Source: Fen-999 sp041480065 (GTDB lineage: Bacteria; Pseudomonadota; Gammaproteobacteria; Burkholderiales; Rhodocyclaceae). From it: a DNA stretch of 64,000 bases. The stretch is taken from assembly GCA_041480065.1 (NCBI GenBank), contig JBGOZF010000015.1, positions 11,230 to 75,229 of the forward strand, given 5' to 3'. The translations under genes and the position numbers were made by a program. The first letter of the stretch is position 1. Each line of letters starts with the position of its first letter. The notes beneath the pieces are model-generated. The model did not search any database. It had not been told where the DNA came from and saw only the letters and a program-made list of their open reading frames with translations. Below are positions 61,347-64,000 of this stretch, one piece after another.

Positions 61347-62624
61347 TTACTTGTCGTGCAGGCGGGTGACGCCCATCAGCTTGAGCACGTATTTCTCGTA
61401 CACCGGCTCGGTGTAGCCCTTCTTCATCTTGCGCAGGAAGTACATCTCGAAGCCGACCTTGGCCAGGTGCACCCACTTGCCCTTCTTGAACCAGCTCACG
61501 TTGCGCGGCGGGATCTGGGGAATGGCGACGAAGGCAGCGCCGTTGTCGCCGAAGTCGGCGAGGCAGACCGCGTTCCAAGTGGCCTTCTGATCCGGTTCCT
61601 TGCCCTCGATGGCGTTCTTGATGTTACTCACGGTTGCGGTAACCATGGTTTCGATCATGTAGCCGGTCTTGGGCGCACCAGTGGGCACGGGGGTCGGTTC
61701 GACGGGGGGAATAGCGACACAGACGCCCACGGAGTAGATATTGGTGAACTTCGGGTTGCGCTGGAACTGGTCGATCAGGATGAAGCCGCGCGGGTTGGTC
61801 AGGCCCTCGATGCCGAACACGGCATCCACACCCTTGAAGGCCGGCAGCATCATCGAGTACTTGAATGACAGCTCATGTTCCTTCTTGAGCACACCGTCTT
61901 CGTTGTGCTCGGCGACGAACATCTTGCCGGCCTCGACCTTGGTGACCTTGGCGTTGCAGATCCACTTGATGTGCTTGTCGCGCAGCACCGATTCCATCAT
62001 GCCCTTGGAGTCGCCGACGCCGCCGAGACCGAGGTGGCCGATGTAGGGCTCGGCGGTGACGAAGGTCATCGGCACCTTGCTGCGGATCTTGCGCCGGCGC
62101 AGGTCGGTATCCATGATCATGGCGAACTCGTAGGCCGGGCCGTAGCAGGACGCCCCCTGCATGGCGCCGACGACGACATGGCCGGGGTCCTTGACGAAGG
62201 CATCCCAGCCCTTGGCCGCTTCGACGGCGTGGTTAACGGTGCAGATCGAGTTGGTGTGGCCGCCGTTGGGGCCGGCGCCGGGCACCTCGTCGAAGGCGAG
62301 CTTGGGTCCGGTGGCGATGATCAGGAAGTCGTAGTGGACGGTCCTGCCGTCCACCAGTTCGATCTGGTTCTTCTCCGGATGCAGGCGCTTGGCCGCAGTC
62401 GCGATCAGGTTGATGCCCTTCTTTTCCAGGTAGGGCGCCATCTCGAAGGTGATGTCGTCCCGGCTTCGCCAATTGACCGCCACCCAGGGATTGGACGGCG
62501 TGAATTGGAAATAGGGGTTTTCGGAAATTACGCTGATGCTGTCCTGGGGACGCAACTGCTCTTTCATGTCGTAGGCGGCTGTAAGGCCGCCGATGCCTGC
62601 TCCTAGAACGACCACGTGGGCCAT
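61347..62624 (-). CDS. sqr: Sulfide:quinone oxidoreductase (type I)
   Basis: Membrane-associated flavoprotein of 425 residues that oxidises sulfide to polysulfide and passes electrons to quinone. FAD dinucleotide motif VLGAGIGGLTAAYDM (6-20), the ISENPYFQFTPSNPW block, and a second binding motif in FLIIATGPKLAF. The three redox cysteines match Acidithiobacillus SQR: Cys128 (SICTVNHAVEA), Cys160 (GASCYGPAYEF) and Cys354 (WNAVCLADFGD). The C-terminal amphipathic tail (WFKKGKWVHLAKVGFEMYFL) should bind the membrane. A GAGGAG site precedes the ATG, and a small gene lies upstream in the same operon. Confidence 0.93.
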   Translation of the reverse strand: MAHVVVLGAGIGGLTAAYDMKEQLRPQDSISVISENPYFQFTPSNPWVAVNWRSRDDITFEMAPYLEKKGINLIATAAKRLHPEKNQIELVDGRTVHYDFLIIATGPKLAFDEVPGAGPNGGHTNSICTVNHAVEAAKGWDAFVKDPGHVVVGAMQGASCYGPAYEFAMIMDTDLRRRKIRSKVPMTFVTAEPYIGHLGLGGVGDSKGMMESVLRDKHIKWICNAKVTKVEAGKMFVAEHNEDGVLKKEHELSFKYSMMLPAFKGVDAVFGIEGLTNPRGFILIDQFQRNPKFTNIYSVGVCVAIPPVEPTPVPTGAPKTGYMIETMVTATVSNIKNAIEGKEPDQKATWNAVCLADFGDNGAAFVAIPQIPPRNVSWFKKGKWVHLAKVGFEMYFLRKMKKGYTEPVYEKYVLKLMGVTRLHDK

Positions 62625-62660
62625 GTATGTCTCCTCGATGTTGTAATGGTTTTGTGGCGA

Positions 62661-62867
62661 TTACCAGATAAACAGTTTGTCGATGGAAGCCAGGCCCTCG
62701 TCGACCATTTCCTGCAAATCCTGCGGACAGTCATCTCGTTCCAGCACCAAGGTAGTGAAAACAGCGAGTGATTTGAGTGCGCACGCCATTTTGGCCACTT
62801 CAGATGCTGCTTCCTCGCTCATTCTTACACCCCGTTGCAACTGCCATTGCTGTTGTTTCCTGGACAT
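62661..62867 (-). CDS. Small conserved protein preceding sqr
   Basis: Protein of 68 residues, helical and mostly acidic (EEAASEVAKMACALKSLAVF, then CPQDLQEMVDEGLASIDKLF), with no signal or membrane helix. It is followed by sqr after 36 bases and preceded by a strong AGAGGAGG ribosome binding site. An operator-like palindrome stands just upstream. Such a short gene may encode a regulator or accessory protein of sulfide oxidation, but no family was recognised. Confidence 0.65.
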   Translation of the reverse strand: MSRKQQQWQLQRGVRMSEEAASEVAKMACALKSLAVFTTLVLERDDCPQDLQEMVDEGLASIDKLFIW

Positions 62868-62879
62868 GGCGCCTCCTCT

Positions 62880-62897
62880 GGGTTAGTGGACTAACCC
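62880..62897. promoter_or_regulatory. Operator-like palindrome before the sqr operon
   Basis: Perfect dyad GGGTTAGT-N2-ACTAACCC. It lies between the promoter and the first ribosome binding site, overlapping the expected transcription start, as for a repressor site. Confidence 0.6.
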
Positions 62898-62901
62898 GCC
62901 C

Positions 62902-62930
62902 ATTCTGGCATGACTTTCCCGCTTTGTCAT
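62902..62930 (-). promoter_or_regulatory. Sigma70-type promoter of the sqr operon
   Basis: Minus strand: -35 ATGACA (62930-62925), 17-base spacer, -10 CAGAAT (62907-62902). Five and four of six consensus positions match. The start would fall in the adjacent palindrome. Confidence 0.5.
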
Positions 62931-62959
62931 GGTCAGAAACGGAACTTATGGCGCAATAA

Positions 62960-63631
62960 TCAGGGGGATGTGTGCAATTTGGCCAAGGCGGCCCGGCCGG
63001 AGAGCAAATGGTCGTGCATCAGGCGTCCGGCCGCCTCCGCGTCGCGCCTTTGGATCGCCGCCAGGATGGCCCGGTGCTCGGTAAGGGACTGTTTCAGGCG
63101 GCCTTCCAGGTTCAGGGAGTCGCGCCGGGTGAGCTTGATGAACTGGCGCGTCTCTTCAATAAGCTGTTTCAACCAGCGGTTGCCGGCCAGGTCCTGCAGG
63201 GCGTCATGAAACCGCTGGTTGGCCTCGAAGAAGTGGTCAGGATCGCCATTCGCGGCATAACGTTCCAGGTCGGCGTGAATCGTTTCCAGCCGCTTCAGGT
63301 CGGCATCGCTTGCCTTGTCGGTCGCTTCCCGTGCGCAGCGGCCTTCCAGTAGGGCCATGACCGGGAAGATCTCGTCGAGATCCTGCTCCGACAGGGCGGC
63401 GACGTAACACCCCCGCCGCGGCTTCAACCGGACCAGCCCTTCGGCGGCGAGGACCTTCAGGGCCTCGCGCAGGGGGGTGCGGGAGATGCCGAATTCCTCG
63501 GCCAACGCCTGCTCGTCCACCCAGGCCCCCGGCTCAAGTTCGTGGGCGAAGATGCGGGTGCGCAGGCGTTCGGCCACCTGTTCATAGAGGGCCGGCGCCG
63601 CCAGGCTGGTGCTCTCGGGTCTTGCATTCAT
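62960..63631 (-). CDS. GntR/FadR-family transcriptional regulator (FCD)
   Basis: DNA-binding repressor-type protein of 223 residues. The winged-helix N-terminus (about 12-80) has ALAEEFGISRTPLREALKVL as the recognition helix region and RLKPRRGCYVA as the wing. The FCD effector domain (about 90-215) has the expected acidic and histidine residues (DADLKRLETIHADLE; EANQRFHDALQ; EHRAILAAI). It is divergent from methylmalonyl-CoA mutase across 90 bases. It probably controls that gene in response to a CoA- or acid-type metabolite; this is inferred from position. Confidence 0.87.
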   Translation of the reverse strand: MNARPESTSLAAPALYEQVAERLRTRIFAHELEPGAWVDEQALAEEFGISRTPLREALKVLAAEGLVRLKPRRGCYVAALSEQDLDEIFPVMALLEGRCAREATDKASDADLKRLETIHADLERYAANGDPDHFFEANQRFHDALQDLAGNRWLKQLIEETRQFIKLTRRDSLNLEGRLKQSLTEHRAILAAIQRRDAEAAGRLMHDHLLSGRAALAKLHTSP

Positions 63632-63639
63632 AATTATGG

Positions 63640-63695
63640 ATACAGTATTATGTTCCGCGATCGAATGTCAAGTGCCATTCGAAATCCTATACAGT
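63640..63695. promoter_or_regulatory. ATACAGT motifs in the GntR/mutase divergent promoter region
   Basis: ATACAGT occurs at 63640-63646 (within the 9-bp palindrome ATACAGTAT, 63640-63648) and again at 63689-63695. The first overlaps the -10 zone of a minus-strand promoter with a perfect TTGACA (63671-63666). The second overlaps TATACA (63688-63693), which is 17 bases after ATGTCA on the plus strand. Both may be regulator sites. Confidence 0.5.
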
Positions 63696-63721
63696 CCGGC
63701 AACGACCGGAGGGAGTGTGAG

Positions 63722-64000
63722 ATGAGCAAGTACCCCGACGTAAGGATTCCCGGCATCGATGCGTGGGCCAAGGCCGCCGCCAAGGCGGCGCCCGAGGGCG
63801 ACGTTTCCCGGCTCAACTGGGTGACGCCCGAAGGCCTGACGGTCAAGCCGCTCTACACCAAGGCCGATACGGAAGGTCTGCCGTACGCCGATACCCTTCC
63901 AGGTTTCGAGCCCTTCCTGCGCGGCCCGCAGCCGACCATGTACGCGGCTCGGCCGTGGACGATCCGCCAGTACGCGGGTTTCTCGACCGCCAAGGAATCC
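63722..64000 (+). CDS. scpA: Methylmalonyl-CoA mutase, N-terminal part (cut by window end)
   Basis: The first 93 codons of a cobalamin-dependent mutase interconverting succinyl-CoA and methylmalonyl-CoA. The diagnostic segment PGFEPFLRGPQPTMYAARPW, followed by TIRQYAGFSTAKES, is the conserved substrate-binding N-terminus of the large or single-chain mutase. A strong GGAGGGAG ribosome binding site precedes ATG 63722. The gene runs off the right end, so the B12-binding domain cannot be seen. The gene is also named mcmA or mutB in other species. A decarboxylase for its product (scpB) is at the left end of the window. Confidence 0.9.
   Translation, partial: MSKYPDVRIPGIDAWAKAAAKAAPEGDVSRLNWVTPEGLTVKPLYTKADTEGLPYADTLPGFEPFLRGPQPTMYAARPWTIRQYAGFSTAKES

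Overview
The window is high-GC, gene-dense bacterial chromosome. Gene content points to a betaproteobacterium of the Rhodocyclales or a close relative. Supporting features are a TorF-type porin in an operon with glnK-amtB, DUF1840 and DUF4124 proteins, UbiK, YifB/ComM, the HD-GYP and GGDEF signalling proteins, sulfide:quinone oxidoreductase, and methylmalonyl-CoA enzymes with cobalamin-dependent MetH. The taxonomic call is an inference from gene content; there is no rRNA or tRNA gene in the window.

Layout. 0.1-9.2 kb holds housekeeping and metabolic genes: scpB, epd, a solitary adenine methyltransferase, an HD-GYP protein with a damaged HD dyad, yheS, thrH and purU. 9.3-11.2 kb is a two-gene betaine-lipid (btaA-btaB) operon. 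11.2-18.7 kb carries a giant multi-PAS hybrid kinase and an exported cyanophycinase-like protein. 18.8-21.1 kb is a heat-shock locus in which cbpA-cbpM and two hsp20 genes diverge from overlapping sigma32-type promoters. 21.4-24.3 kb is a nitrogen-control operon (porin, glnK, amtB) behind a sigma54 promoter and an NtrC site. 24.4-36.7 kb holds ubiK, yifB, a diguanylate cyclase, an M48 lipoprotein protease, two MFS transporters, a TlpA-like thioredoxin, a rhodanese and metH.

36.8-51.8 kb is a defence-type island between metH and a run of housekeeping genes. On the plus strand lie a DUF4143 ATPase and an unusual UvrD-like helicase with ankyrin repeats and a RelE-like N-terminus. Convergent to these is a five-gene operon: PLD-SNF2 helicase, OLD-like ATPase/TOPRIM nuclease, large Eco57I-type methyltransferase, AAA ATPase and a DUF4276-like protein. 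All joints of this operon are stop/start overlaps except around the OLD-like gene. That gene is flanked by a 41-bp direct repeat of the helicase 3' end and so looks like a later insertion into a coupled four-gene system. This is the best candidate for a poorly described system in the window.

51.9-55.2 kb has small unknown genes, cca, a hydrolase and a DUF1840 gene in tight overlaps. 55.3-58.5 kb is a second notable module: a small membrane protein whose ribosome binding site is buried in a hairpin, a membrane-anchored flavin/2Fe-2S reductase, a cytochrome-b-like membrane protein, an eight-haem c-type cytochrome and a small exported acidic protein, apparently moving electrons from NAD(P)H to the periplasm. 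58.5-64.0 kb has a cation exporter, a nucleotidase, a DsrE-like protein, an enoyl-CoA hydratase, a sulfide:quinone oxidoreductase operon with a clear operator-like palindrome, a GntR regulator and, running off the end, methylmalonyl-CoA mutase.
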